64,000 bases of DNA from Fasciola hepatica (Eukaryota > Platyhelminthes > Trematoda > Plagiorchiida > Fasciolidae). Where the stretch lies: the NCBI GenBank assembly GCA_948099385.1, contig CANUEZ040000031.1, positions 3,155,001-3,219,000 on the forward strand, in the 5' to 3' direction. A model generated the notes under the pieces. That model worked only from the letters and a program-made list of their open reading frames with translations. It ran no database searches and was not told where the DNA came from. Made by a program: the position numbers and the translations under genes. Shown here piece after piece: positions 21,966 through 33,148 of the stretch; position 1 is the stretch's first letter, and the number at the start of each line of letters is the position of its first letter.

Positions 21966-21969
21966 TAGA

Positions 21970-22430
21970 CAGTCTTCGTAAGCTTTGTCTAAGTTTATGT
22001 TAGTGCACGTCATGCTGATTAATGAAGATGCTTCAAGGAGTTCGCCTTGCGCTCCTTTAAAATTTTTTGGCATGCAGCATGATTGCAGCGGGTCAGGAAG
22101 CTTATTCCAGAGGCTAGAATAGACTACCGCGAAACATTTAGATCGGAATGAGGGCCTAGAGTGGGGGTTGTAATGATGAATTGTCCGTCACGGAGGAAAT
22201 AAGAATTATCACCAGAGAAACCAAATGGGTTATCAGGTGAGTGGACTTTTGGGTGTAAGATTTAAAGAGAAATGGAAGATTTAGATTCATTCGCGTAACC
22301 GTGGAGGTTTACGCCGGCGTAGTTCGCATACGGCTCCGTAGCCAAGGTTGGAGGAAGGGCCAAGTAGCTTTTTGGTAAAGGAGCGTTGCACCTTCTTTAT
22401 ATTTACCCGTCCAACCTTCCATATCAAGAC
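21970..22430 (-). pseudogene. CR1-like LINE RT C-terminal fragment
   Basis: In minus frames: VNIKKVQRSFTKKLLGPSSN (about 22410-22350), matching the NVQRPFTKQIVG block of LINE G at 33.05 kb. After frame changes comes a tail with DNSYFLRDGQFIITTPTLG and LASGISFLTRC. It is the end of a CR1-like RT without palm. Confidence 0.55.
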
Positions 22431-23800
22431 AAAGATCAAATCTGAGACGGTACTGGTAGAAGGGCAGAAGCGAACTGGAAATGGGGGAGATAATGACGAA
22501 ATATGAAGGCAGAAAAGTGAGAACGTAAGAAAAGAAGGCCAAAGACAAAGGTTGACTGAGGAATTAAGGAAGTAACAACAGTAACAAGGACAAAGGTATA
22601 GAAGAATAATAGGTAGGACGGCAACCTGTTGGCTGGTTTCGGCAAACACTGTCCCAGCGGCGGTTCAACTGGTGTTTACACTCCACAACGGTTTCAGCGA
22701 TTATCACTTACACCGGGAGGCAGTTCCATTAATTACCAACTCCAACGGTGGAGAAATTTCCTCTCGGGCGACTTAGAACTCTCTCCTTCGTCAACTTTAA
22801 TGGATGCCCTCTGGTAACCATACGAATTATAAGGGACGACAGTGGTGTAGTCAACCTCTGGAAATCAACATACCGCTTGAGGACCTAAAGACTTCTATTA
22901 GGTCGCCTCTACGCCTCCTGCGCTCCAGCGAGACCAAGTTCATTGCCTCGAGGCTCCGCTCGTTGGCGAGGCCAATTAGGCTAACGAACCACCTTGTGAA
23001 ACGTCGTTGAACCTGTTTGAGAAGCTCGATGTCCTTTACCAAGATGACCACCATTCTTGGACACAGTATTCCAGCTGCGGCCGAGTGAACGCTTTTTAAT
23101 ACGATATTAGAACTCAGGATTTTCTGGAAGCAATGATTCTTTTAGGCCAGTAAACTTCCCTAGAGGCTTCTTGAGTGGCCGTGCAGCACTGCGCTCCGGG
23201 TCAAAAGTCGTCCGATATGATTACCCCAAGGTCCTTTGCTGTTGTCACTTTTGTGATCTCAGTGCGCTCACCTGCCTCTCCAAGATACCAAGCCGGTTGG
23301 GGGTCCCTGCCATCTACTAAGTGCATACACTCATTGACATTCAGCGGTAAGTCCCAGACCACCGACCAAGGATGCACTGCATTCAGATCCCACAGCACTT
23401 AATCTGTTGTTATTGAACCAACTAAGTTTGCGTCATCTGCAAACGCAAGGCATTGGTTTTACGAACGTATGAGCGTGTGCTTTATGAACAGAATGAAGAT
23501 CATAGGTCCAAGGATGGAACCCTGAGGCACACAGCTAAGCAAACACCCTTCCTGGGATATGCTATCCTCCACCTTGACTTCAAATGTCGTACCCGTGATG
23601 GACTCATGAATCCAAGCAACTGTCTTCAGAGACAGACAGAAAGTCCTGAAATCTGTCAGCAACAAACGATGACTGACTGAGTAGAATGCCTCATGGAAGT
23701 CCAGGTAGCAGAATGATGCTTTATCCCTCTGGCCTAACCTTCGGGTAACCTCGTCCATGAAAGCGATTAAGTTGCCTTGTCTTCAAGCCTTGAAGTATTA
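22431..23800 (-). mobile_element. LINE D: CR1-like RT 3' half
   Basis: The RT palm (23790-23459) shows motif A as CYLDFHEAFYSVSH (Asp of AFD replaced by Tyr) and the box CVPQGSILGPMIFILFI. No clear YADD is visible. Then come KDLGVIISDDF (about 23210) and KDIELLKQVQRRFTRWFV with RRRGDLIEVF (23054-22860), then a long untranslated tail. The strand order is motif A to thumb to 3' end, so it is a 5'-truncated LINE. Frame changes near 23450 and 23200 make it inactive. Confidence 0.7.
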
Positions 23801-23896
23801 CACGGGTTCGAGGCTCTGAGCCCAATTGTCCCGGCTCTCGAGGAAATCTTTGATCGTCTATCGGATTCCCGGACTGAAACGAGAGTAAAAAGAAGC

Positions 23897-23912
23897 GGGG
23901 GGGGGGGGGGGG
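23897..23912. repeat. Poly(G) run of 16
   Basis: Homopolymer at the upstream edge of LINE D; a possible sequencing weak point. Confidence 0.95.
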
Positions 23913-24089
23913 CGGAGGCGGCAACAAAAACAAAAATACACGTAACATCATCCAGTGTCTCACTATGGACAGTGTTTTAAGCGGAATGGGAGTGTGACAT
24001 TCATACACATATAGCGGAGTGGAAATGCAATAAAAGATATCTATTTCACTTTTTTTTGTGGACAAGGAATTACTGGGATAGACCAAGGT

Positions 24090-25035
24090 AGAGGTCTAAC
24101 TTTTTCTATAAGATAGTTTTTGTCTGCGAGAGAACAATATCTTCCGAAATTGCGTTCCACACGTTAATAACCCTATACCTAAAAAAGTTAATTCGTAGAG
24201 AAGTACGTGGTCTCGGTTTAAAAACCTTCCTGCTGTAACCACGGAGAGAAGAGGCTGGACAGGCGGAGAAGCAATCGCTTTGACCTGATTCAAAAAGGTG
24301 TAACATCAAAAATAGATCACCTCTTACGCGTCTTGTGCCAAGGGGATAAGGATTGAGGAGTGTGAGGCGGACGGGATAAGGTAGGTGGGACAAACCCCGT
24401 ACTGCTTTGGTGGAGGCCCTCTGAACTCTTTCTAAGATCTCACGGTCTCAGACAAGATCAGAGTGCACTATTTGACTACCGTACTCCAGCGGATCACGGA
24501 TATACGTGCCGAAAATTATGGGGAAATCATCCCTAGATATATGCGCGGGAATGACCTTCGAATCGCATTTAGGACTCGAAAGGCACACTTGCTCGCAAGT
24601 TGGTGATGATGAGAGAAGGACAAGTTACAATCTAACCAGAAACCGAGCACCTTGTGTCGGTCAACCCTAGGCAGTGTGGTTGCTCTGTTAATGGAGGACG
24701 TGTGACCAGCTTCTCTGCAGAAAGACATGCTCACGCATGTCATCCTTAACTGGGAGGTTCCAATCTTTGGACCAGCGTTTTGTTTCATCAACTGCAATTT
24801 GCAGGTTTTCAACGCTTATATTCCAGAGGGTTACATTGTCTGCATACATTGCAATGTTCACAGGAAGGGCCGTCGGAAGATCGCCTATGTAGATCCGATA
24901 CAGAAGAGGACCTTAGACCGACCCTTGAGGGACCCCATTTGTTACTGGGGGAGGTTGAGACAACATATCCCACCATAACCACAAAGGTGCGGTCGGTAAG
25001 GAAGCTGCGTAAGACGGCCAGCATGGAGCCTGTAA
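24090..25035 (-). mobile_element. LINE E, copy 1 (5'-truncated, intact 3' end)
   Basis: Minus-strand RT from just before the palm to the 3' end: MLAVLRSFLTDRTFVV, the catalytic box IAMYADNVTLWNI (Asp-Asp expected, Asp-Asn found), VDRHKVLGFWLDCNLSF, then LPYPVRLTLLNPYPLGTRR and INFFRYRVINVWNAISED. Roughly 780 bp match LINE E copy 2 (41560-42330) with few changes. It is cut at 25035, where RTE sequence of opposite strand begins. Confidence 0.75.
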
Positions 25036-25245
25036 TCCCACAGCTGTGGCGTCGTCACGACATCAGGCTTTTCCTGGAGGGAAGAGTCTATAACGCTGTA
25101 GTTCGTTCGGTGCTACTTTATGGATGCAAAACCTAGCCAGTTAGAGAAGAGGACCAGCGCCGGCTGACCGTATTCGGCCACCGATGTCTACGGACAATCA
25201 CACGAGTATGGTGGCAGCATTACGTCAGTAATTCAGTCTTCAGGT
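25036..25245 (+). pseudogene. RTE RT C-terminal fragment
   Basis: The short plus-strand block reads IRLFLEGRVYNAVVRSVLLY, then a stop, then REEDQRRLTVFGHRCLRTI, the thumb-region signature of RTE elements. It is too short to assign to a family with certainty. Confidence 0.65.
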
Positions 25246-26393
25246 AAAGGGCAGTGGGAAGTCATCCCGCATGAGCCCCACCACATCGTACTTTATTGAC
25301 TCCGCTGAATGTCGGTGCTCCGCCAATAATCCTTCAGGGTCTGATCCAATTTCCTCCGATGTGGTGGAAGAAGAAACCGAGACACTATTTAAGAGTTCAG
25401 TTCACTTCAGTTCAGTTTGCGCAGGACAGGTAATGGCCACGGCAAATCGAGCGTCCAGAATTTCTTCGATAGTATGCACACCAGTTATGCACCCATCACT
25501 GCCAAGCGTATTTCGTCGAATCCCCGCTAAAAATGAGAGGGAAACGGAAAACCTCATCGCACATCAACTGCGAGAGACATTATGCATCGTGGGCTTTCAC
25601 TAAGACTGTATGCAATGAGCTAAAAAGTCTATTAAAACTTTTTCCGTCAATCTAGTTTGGTTCTCCGACAGGACAGTCTTCCGTCTGTAGGATTTTGTGT
25701 GATTTTGTACCATTCCCCACCAACCCCACACCTTGGCAGAATAACTCCCACCTGGATAGTGTCCAAACATACGGGCTTAAATATAGCCCGACTGAAGTTG
25801 TGGGAACGTTATATGTGGAACGGTTGGAACAAATGAATCGGTGCCCGTAGAAAATGAGATTGACGTGAAATTTTATGAGGAACTTTTGTTTGAATGCGTG
25901 CCACAAAGGTATATGAGCGTGGTGATCAAGGTCAGCACCGTCATTGGTCGCGATGGCTGTTGGTGCTGCGGGCGCGGCTCTGGTTGATGGCTCTGCTGTA
26001 TTTTCTCGCTTAGGTCGCGATAAATAGAAGAGTTTTTCAGACTTTGAAAATGATTTGCGGGTTTTTCAAGGCGAAACTTTAACTTTTTTCTATATTTATG
26101 ATAGCGTAGTTACCGTTGGCTGTATAATTCACCAGAATGAGTATCAGTTATCGCGCATTTTTGGAAGATGCGCCAAAAGTAGCGTTTTCCCGCGCCCGGA
26201 TGCTTGGTTTATACCCTCCCACCTGACCTTCAGTTTAAGCTCACCGGGCGGTACCGCAGCAATTGACTTGAATGCACTCTCTTATATTCGATCGCGTTGG
26301 CATAATTGTACAATCCTTTCTGTAACTTTCATTCAGCTTTCAACTGTACTGTTTGATCTTGCTTTGCAGCATGCTTCGGGGTTATCCGAAATA
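25246..26393. other. No gene recognised; probable LINE 3' UTR at the right end
   Basis: No coding family is recognised. The last about 100 bp lead into a (TTA)n tail, which suggests the 3' end of a plus-strand LINE of unknown type. Confidence 0.4.
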
Positions 26394-26394
26394 A

Positions 26395-26426
<32 letters not shown>
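26394..26426 (+). repeat. (ATT)n tract, probable LINE 3' tail
   Basis: About eleven ATT units directly after AATAA. A similar tract lies near 51510-51538 at another insertion edge. Confidence 0.9.
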
Positions 26427-26454
26427 ATCACGGTGTGTCCCACAAATGTACCCT

Positions 26455-27637
26455 CTCTGCCGTTATCTGAGACCCCTCCTCGCACGAGAGTTTGCCTGCC
26501 AATTTAAGGGACACAAAGCTTATTTTGGGAGTGATAGATGCATTCAGCCAGGTTACCACACCGGTGGTAAAATGACCTTCCCGTCTATAACGGCCAAACC
26601 AAGGACGGACAAAAGCTTCCTCGCAAAAAGGCACAAGAGGCACCACTTACTGGAGACCAACAGTCCATTTTTGGCTCTAAACATAGACATGGTTCGCACT
26701 TTCTGCCATGACCATATGCATTTGCCATGCTTGGGTGTAATGAAGAAGTTGCTTCAGTTCCGGCTTAGTGGTCTCAGGGATAGGTTTGCCGATATTAGTC
26801 CATCTGTCGCCGAGGAACTAGGGAATCGCATTTTACGATCACATTTTTGTATTACATGTGTTATTTTTCTGCGTAAATGTCGACGTATCAACGACTTGGA
26901 ACGCTGGAAAGCTAGCGAATACCGGCAATTCTTACTGTACCTGGGACCCGTATGTTTGATACATTTACAGATACGTACCACCATTCTTGGCACTCTCAAT
27001 AGTGATGTGCATTCTCTGTCATCTCCGTTTGTATGTTCGTTACCGCGAATTCGCAGCTGATCTTCTCTCCATTTTTGTCCAACAATTTGAACTATGTTAC
27101 GGTTGGAAAGGAATCGTTTATAAGGTTTACAATTTGATTCATTTGAATGATTATGTACTTCTACACGAAACGTTGGACTACTTTTCCGCCTTGCCTTTCG
27201 AATCCTATCTTGGTTATTTCAAATGTCTTATCAAAGGACTCAGAAATCTTGGCCAACAATTGTACAAGAGATTGATTGAGGGCCGATCTCTTCCTCTTCC
27301 ATTACAGAGGAATCCCTATGTGGATGACACTGTTTCACCACTAATCCGAACACCGATATGTGATAACGTTTTCTTTCTTAGGAATGCCTTTTTCACCAAT
27401 CAATCTCCGGACAATGTAGTCGTTGTACACGGGTTTCCTGGTGCCACTGTCAACATTTCGGATAATGTCATTCATTTAAAACGATTTATTAATCCACAAC
27501 CACTTTTCACAAATAATTGCTATCTACATATTTGTACGTTTTCTCCGTCGATAAGTCGGGTGTGGATGTTGTCTCCGCTACAACTGTCGATGTTGAGTGT
27601 AAATGTTTGTTATTGCCATGCTCATAGTATTTTGTAG
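26455..27637 (+). pseudogene. tnp2/DUF4218-like transposase, one frameshift
   Basis: Frame 1 (to 27060) shows FKGHKAYFGSDRCIQPG followed by MTFPS, then the block HMHLPCLGVMKKLLQF, then NDLERWKASEYRQFLLYLGP. These are the hallmarks of a transposase-derived family widespread in animals and related, as I recall, to EnSpm/CMC tnp2-DUF4218 proteins. The frame breaks near 26985 and continues in another frame (27637 stop) with LSIVMCIL, YKVYNLIHLNDYV, ETLDYFSALPFESYLGYFK and a PL-rich tail. A single missing base in the CAT-TTC context would explain the break. Upstream zinc-finger or N-terminal parts are not seen. It is followed by a DUF4806-type gene on the same strand. Confidence 0.7.
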
Positions 27638-27639
27638 TT

Positions 27640-28021
27640 ATCCCCATGTTGCATACTTTTTCAAGAATGAAATACTTCTAATGATACCAATGAATTTCCT
27701 TTTCAGATGTTTCGGCTCGTACGTTTCGCGAAGGAGGTTCAGTTGCAATTATACATCGCAGCTGGCTTGCGGATTCCAGACGCACAAGATGGCCAAGCGT
27801 GAGACTTCCTCGAAATGTCGAAGCCTGTTAATTTTTGGTAAACAGTTGCCCGACGACATTCCCGTTTATGAGTGCCGTGGACTGTTTAGTTCAGGTACTA
27901 GTACGTTTTAAAACTTAAACGACTGCACCAGAAAGTTTCCATGAGATTCAGGAACGTCAGTCGCAATATCTGCGGGATGCCACTTCAGAGGCCTCTGATG
28001 CGATAGCACCAATGACACCGT
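27640..28021 (+). other. Spacer between transposase and DUF4806-like ORF
   Basis: It contains a 102-codon open frame (27603-27911) of unknown family. It may include the N-terminal exon of the DUF4806-type gene, but I cannot support a model. Confidence 0.35.
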
Positions 28022-28879
28022 TTGAAACGAGGTACACAACAAGCAAAAGGTATTCCATTGGCATTTTCTTACTCCTGCAGACGACCCGTCAATTTTAGCA
28101 GTGACTCAGAAGATACCGACTGCAAACCAAACGCAATAAAACGACCCCGGGAGCCAGTAGTTGTTCCAAGTCTACCGGAACAGTGCCTTACTGTTAGTCA
28201 GACAGCGGGGTATGTTGAGCAACCTAACTAAATATTTCCTATCATCCGGACCGTCCTCCACGCCACAACCAGTATCCCATATACTGGAAACCGGCAATCG
28301 AATTCCGATTTTGCCCCTTATATCGTAAGTCAACCAGTTCTTACTGGATTCATTTACACCACCATGTAGTTTTGGAAATGCTAGTTCCACTAGTTTCAAC
28401 GAGAAGTCCGTTGAAACGACACATACCACCGTGGAACAGTTAGAAAAAAAGGTGAATCAGTTGCAAGCTTCAGTGGCCACCATGGTGGGGACATGAATAA
28501 AAAATTCTCCGCCGTCATAGCACTGCTGGACTCCGGGTTCGAGGCGTTACAGAGCCGAGTAAGCGGCTTATCCAGCTCAAGACAAACACCCGGGGTTCAA
28601 TCATACTACAAGCCGACAAGAGCAACCACATTGGCAGACTTAAAAACCATGGACGGTGATTTGGATGTTCTGTCGAACCACGAACACCTGGCAAGAAAAC
28701 AATATTGCGAATTATTTTTCCAGATTTCCATGCTTGTCAGGACTGTAACAAATGACCTCCGGGAATCAGTCCGAAAAATGTCGTCCCTGATGGTCAGCGA
28801 TGAGATAGCAAAGCAGTGTTGCTGGTCAGGTAGTGCTACTAAGACCGCCGTTTCACAGACGACTAATGAGCTAAATTAA
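28022..28879 (+). pseudogene. DUF4806-domain protein, transposon-associated, broken
   Basis: The N-terminal part (28022-28231) is Ser/Asp-rich, then basic (SSDSEDTDCKPNAIKRPRE). After a broken middle, frame 28493-28879 carries a C-terminal domain with LADLKTMDGDLDVL and the diagnostic stretch NDLRESVRKMSSLMVSDEIA followed by KQCCWSG, as in DUF4806 proteins (R-x-x-L/M-x-x-L-x-S/T-D-E-x-A-x-x-x-x-W-x-G). The function of DUF4806 is unknown. It is known in animals, often in transposon-linked genes. Together with the transposase upstream it suggests a two-gene DNA transposon. Stops around 28231-28490 break it unless introns are present. Confidence 0.6.
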
Positions 28880-29176
28880 AGGCGGGTTTTTTCTTATCAC
28901 ACAATTCATACGACTTTAGACGACATTACCAAAAGTGAGCTGCCGAAAGATACCTCTGACGGGATGTCGAGAAGCATATACAACACTGGTTCAACAAGGC
29001 CAGGGACGGCGGATCTTCGGGCAGGGAACCAAGGCAAAATACCGCATACCATGAGATTTGAAATTCAGTGAACCACTGCCTGATGTGTAATTGTATTGGA
29101 TACCACGTGAAGTACATTTATCAAAGTTTAATTTCGACACTTTCTATTCCGGATTTTCAATAATTACTCACATTTC
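28880..29176. other. No recognisable gene
   Basis: Nothing supportable; it ends where the first direct-repeat copy begins. Confidence 0.5.
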
Positions 29177-30865
29177 GTCAATATCACTATACATGGGTGC
29201 ACGTGATTACTAATTTTTTCGTCACTTTACCGTACCGCTGCAGAGGTCATTTGAACTTTCCTGGAAGAAAATAACAAAGGAAGACTTATCTGGATTTACC
29301 TGTACATTGTTCGACAACTTTGTTACAATACAATTCCACGCATACATTTCGCCACTTGGTTTTAGTTTTTTCAGTGGTATACAGGGGAAAGTACATGAAC
29401 TGGGGACAGTAGGTCGTTTACCGTGATTCAGTTCACTGGGTTGGGTAAATGGGTAAATTTGGGGAGGCATTTCAAGGCTACCAGGAACTTGGGCTATCTC
29501 CATCGGGAACCCATTGGGGCCCAATCGGGATGCGTTTCCTATCCCAACCGAAACGCAACCTTTAGGCTAGAGTGCACCAACCAAAACCCGATGCATCCCA
29601 ACCGAATCCCATTTAAATCCCAATGGAAGCCCCATCGGGATCTGGTTGGGATTGCTACATGGGAGGTTGTCGACCGATTAACGAGAGCGTGGAGATCCTC
29701 CTGTAGTATCTCGCAATCCTCTGCCGATCGAATGGTGCGCCAGACCTTTAGGTTATAGAAGACGTTCGAGAGCGGCTAGTGAACGTGTCTCCCATTGGGT
29801 CTAGCAGCGAAATGACAATGTTATCCCCTCTATCGGCCGAATAGAGAAGACGCGAATCGGTTTATAGATGCAAGGTGTATTTCATATATCGTAGCACCGA
29901 AACAATACCGATACGAGAGATACGCCGGACGGAAAACGAAACGCAACGGCTGTGCAGAAAGCAAACCGCGAGCGCGTACAATCGACGAATGACCGAAAGC
30001 AAAAGAGATTCGAAACGAGGTCGACGGAAACCTCGAAAAAATCAGTTCAGCTAAACGTACGCAACCGGACAACACTATGAGGTCGATGTCAAACGTCGGA
30101 AAAGATCGTAGAGAAAATAGATCCAAAGTGGTGTACAAAAAACGGTCATTTTCTCAGAACGATCCAGGTCACCACAGCAGCCCCCCGCTAGAAAGCACGG
30201 AAAGTTTTCGAAAAATATCAAGGAGGAGAAGGCATATAAACGATATTCGTGCGCGTGAATGCGTGCAAAATACGTGGATGTAGGTGTGCTGTAGGATTCC
30301 GATGGGCAAAATCCGTGGTATACAGGAACCGTGCGATGACGATCAAGCGTAAACCAGATTCGTTGCCGATGACATCAGTTGCGTGAATCGTCATCCAGGT
30401 GTGCCACAACAATAACGTCCAGCGTCGGGTAACCGTTAACCAATATGATATCCGGAAGCCAAATCGGTAGGTTCGCCAATGGCAAGGAACGAGAGCGACA
30501 GGGTCGATCCAGAATGGTGACAAGGATAACGGTTTATTTCAGATAACCCCGAGGCATGCTGTAACGCAAGATGAAGCGGTGCAATTGGACGCAGAGTCCG
30601 AATTCCAAGAGGATGATTCAGGTATGTGCACTCGATATTGTACAGGAGAAAGTACTCAGGTTACTCTTTCAGGCGGCGCCCGGCAAATTTGAACTCAAGG
30701 TCGGGTGGCCGAGCCGGCCGAGTCACAGTGAAGCTGGTCGGAGGTAGTAGACTCCTAATGAAATATTATAAAAGGAGGGACTGTGCAACGAGAGAATCAA
30801 ACAGAATTGACGGAAGTTTTGTTCACCTTGAGGAAAAAGAAGTTTCCGAGGGAGACGTGAACCAG
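29177..30865 (+). repeat. 1,689-bp direct repeat, copy 1
   Basis: It matches 36841-38529 at a constant offset of 7,664 with no indel. Only three substitutions were noticed (29462, 30345, 30846). The unit holds short open frames on both strands, none of known family, and a cluster of degenerate CCCAACCG / CCCATCGGGA motifs at about 29495-29660. It is not bounded by obvious TG...CA termini, so I do not call it an LTR. Identity decays over about 20 bp at the left edge and stops sharply at the right. Confidence 0.92.
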
Positions 30866-31950
30866 TTGTGTCGCTTAGCGGAGTATGGCACGGCTTAGGA
30901 TTGGAAATCTGACTGTGAAAGTAATGAAATTGCAGACAAAGAACAAGAAGAATCTTTTGAAGATTACCCCTTTAGCGTTCGACGATTAAATATCGGCCGA
31001 GTAAGTTACATACCCAGAGAAGGACTCATTTGTAGAGAGAGATTGGCTAGTTGATGGTGAATGAAGTGGCCGGACGTAAACATGTAATTGTTGCGCACAT
31101 TGATCACTCTCAGAAAGGCGGAATGTGATGCTCGAAAATGGAAATGGGAACTGGGCGATAAACCAATTTGTGATGCTTAGCTATGATAATCGAAAATACA
31201 CAGTTTGCAAAGATGCGTATTTAAATGTCAAGTAAGTATTTACGTTTGATTATCGTTATCTAAGAGCTGAACACGATGAACAGAAAGATTCAGGGATCAA
31301 AATTGTCTGAGAGGATTTACCAAAATAGAGTACCGGATATGAAAATGCACCAAACAACCGATAAATACGTTTGCGAAGTTGGGCGGTGAAGTAGTTGATA
31401 GGTAAAATACTATCTGTTGGTATTCTTTGTAAAACGTGGATCGTGGTAATTCGAAGGATCAAAAAGCTGCGACGCAAATGTCCATCAGAAATGAATATAT
31501 GGGGAGGGCATGAATCTTTGCAAGTTGAGGATATTGCAATGCTACAGCCATGTGGGCCAACAGATGGACTGATAGAGAGAGCGAACTATCACAATATGGC
31601 CGACTGTTGGGATGCTCTGGAGACATATATTCCTCAGTGAAATATATACTGTTTGGACTTTGTGGGACGGAAGTGTATGGCAGCATTAAATGTGACTTCT
31701 TGCAAATGCATGGGCAACTGTGATAAAAAAGAGCGAGTTTTATCTCAGAGATTGTTTAAGTTTGCGAATGGGACAAGCGGGTGGTTTGGCACGAATCCTC
31801 GGGAAAAAAGATCCTGAACGGTATCCGAGTACGGAAACTGTCTTCCAACCCCGCGATCATTATGTTCTAGGGAAAGTAGATTTTGCCGGGCGTAAGAAGC
31901 GGTAAGTTAAGATGGCGAAGATGGAGACGAGTATGATGACAAATTGGCGA
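30866..31950 (+). other. Exon-like blocks, unknown gene or element
   Basis: Two short plus-strand open blocks end at good donor-like sites: DKEQEESFEDYPFSVRRLNI, ending at GTAAGT near 30999, and ENGNWAINQFVMLSYDNRKY, ending at GTAAGT near 31211. Further frames at 31395-31640 and 31720-31905 have complex composition (VEDIAMLQPCGPTDGLIERA). I do not recognise the protein. About 31170-31400 resembles 53840-54040 at roughly 70%, so part of this is repetitive and the exons may belong to a transposable element. Confidence 0.3.
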
Positions 31951-31959
31951 AAACCGGGG

Positions 31960-32200
31960 GAGATAGTTCCATATTTGCAGAATTTCGGGTGTATAAATGT
32001 TTTTTTGCCGCAACCGTGCTGGTGGGTGGGGCTAATCGTGCGCTGGACACCCAACCAGAAACCTTTTTGGTGACAGGAGGTGCGATCCGCCATCCTAGCT
32101 GCACCCGCACATCGTTGCAGACGTTCGGCGCGCCTGATGTGAGCCGGCCAAAGAGGTGGATTTGACCGCGCCCCCTCACCTGCGGCCTTCGCTTGAGTGA
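31960..32200 (-). repeat. Repeat K, copy 1 (short interspersed repeat)
   Basis: In reverse complement it aligns with 49290-49490, sharing a core GGTGCGATCCGCCA and GTGTCCAG blocks over about 190 bp. The right inverted arm at 61102-61200 holds a third, truncated copy. It may be a SINE or a fragment of a longer element; no Pol III boxes were confirmed. Confidence 0.7.
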
Positions 32201-32600
32201 TATTGGCGTCGTCACACAGAGATCGAATAGTCCAGGAGCTTGCGGCCAGGTTGCGAGGGGTCCTAGAGGGCAAGGCCAATGTGGTAGTGACGGAATGACG
32301 TGCAGGCATCGAATTTTCAGCGGGAAATGTGGGCCAGGTATTATGCCGATCCATCGAAGGGAAGGCCCACATCAGTGTTTGTCTGGAAAGATAAAAATAG
32401 TAAAACGCAGTCTGGGGCGCTACCAGCTGCGGATCAGCGGCCAGTGGTAAAGATAAATTCTAAAATCTAGAAATTGGATCTACTTGGTAGATGGTTCGAC
32501 TTTGTAAAGCGCAAGGTTGTGCAAGAAAGAATGATAAAATTTTGAGTGATATATACGGCAACTTGTGTGGTACATAGGTCTCGTGGCCCCTGACTCAGAC
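32201..32600. other. No recognisable gene
   Basis: Sequence between repeat K and the 3' end of LINE G; nothing recognised. Confidence 0.45.
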
Positions 32601-33148
32601 CCGCGTGTCAGTAACCCAAACCAACTTCGTACACTCGCTCCTCCGAAGTGTACGGGTCATTGTTGTAAGTGATTGTCAGTACATCAGAAAATGTGCTTAA
32701 TTCCCCTTTGTATCTCTGTAAGTGGCCTATAGCACGGACATTTGGCGGAAGTTTATTCAACATTTGTGAATATTTAACAATAAAGAAATCGGACAGTAGG
32801 CTGGTTCTCGAGGACGGCACAATGACAGAATGACTGCTGTGTCGTAACGAATACCTTAAGCTTAATGGGTCTCGTACCACAGGGGAGGCTTTGCATGATC
32901 TATATTTTAATAATGAGTGGAAAAAGGACAAGTTGTTCTTTATCCGTCGGAGTCAAAGGGGTTCGAGGTGTAGCAGGTCACAGCTCTGTTTATAGCTGGC
33001 ACTAGACGAACATCCAACTATTTGTTTAGTAAAGGGGCGCTGAACATTTTCAGTGGATATCCTGTCACCCTGACGCATGTTGGAGCCAACTATTGGACTA
33101 TACTCTAGCAATGACCTCAAGTGTGTCGTAAAGAACCCGAGTTTACTT

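Noticed and set aside
29423..29758. 111-codon ORF inside the direct repeat (and its copy at 37087-37422) as a gene
   Set aside because: It reads through the degenerate CCCAACCG motif array, resembles no family, and lacks codon-like structure.
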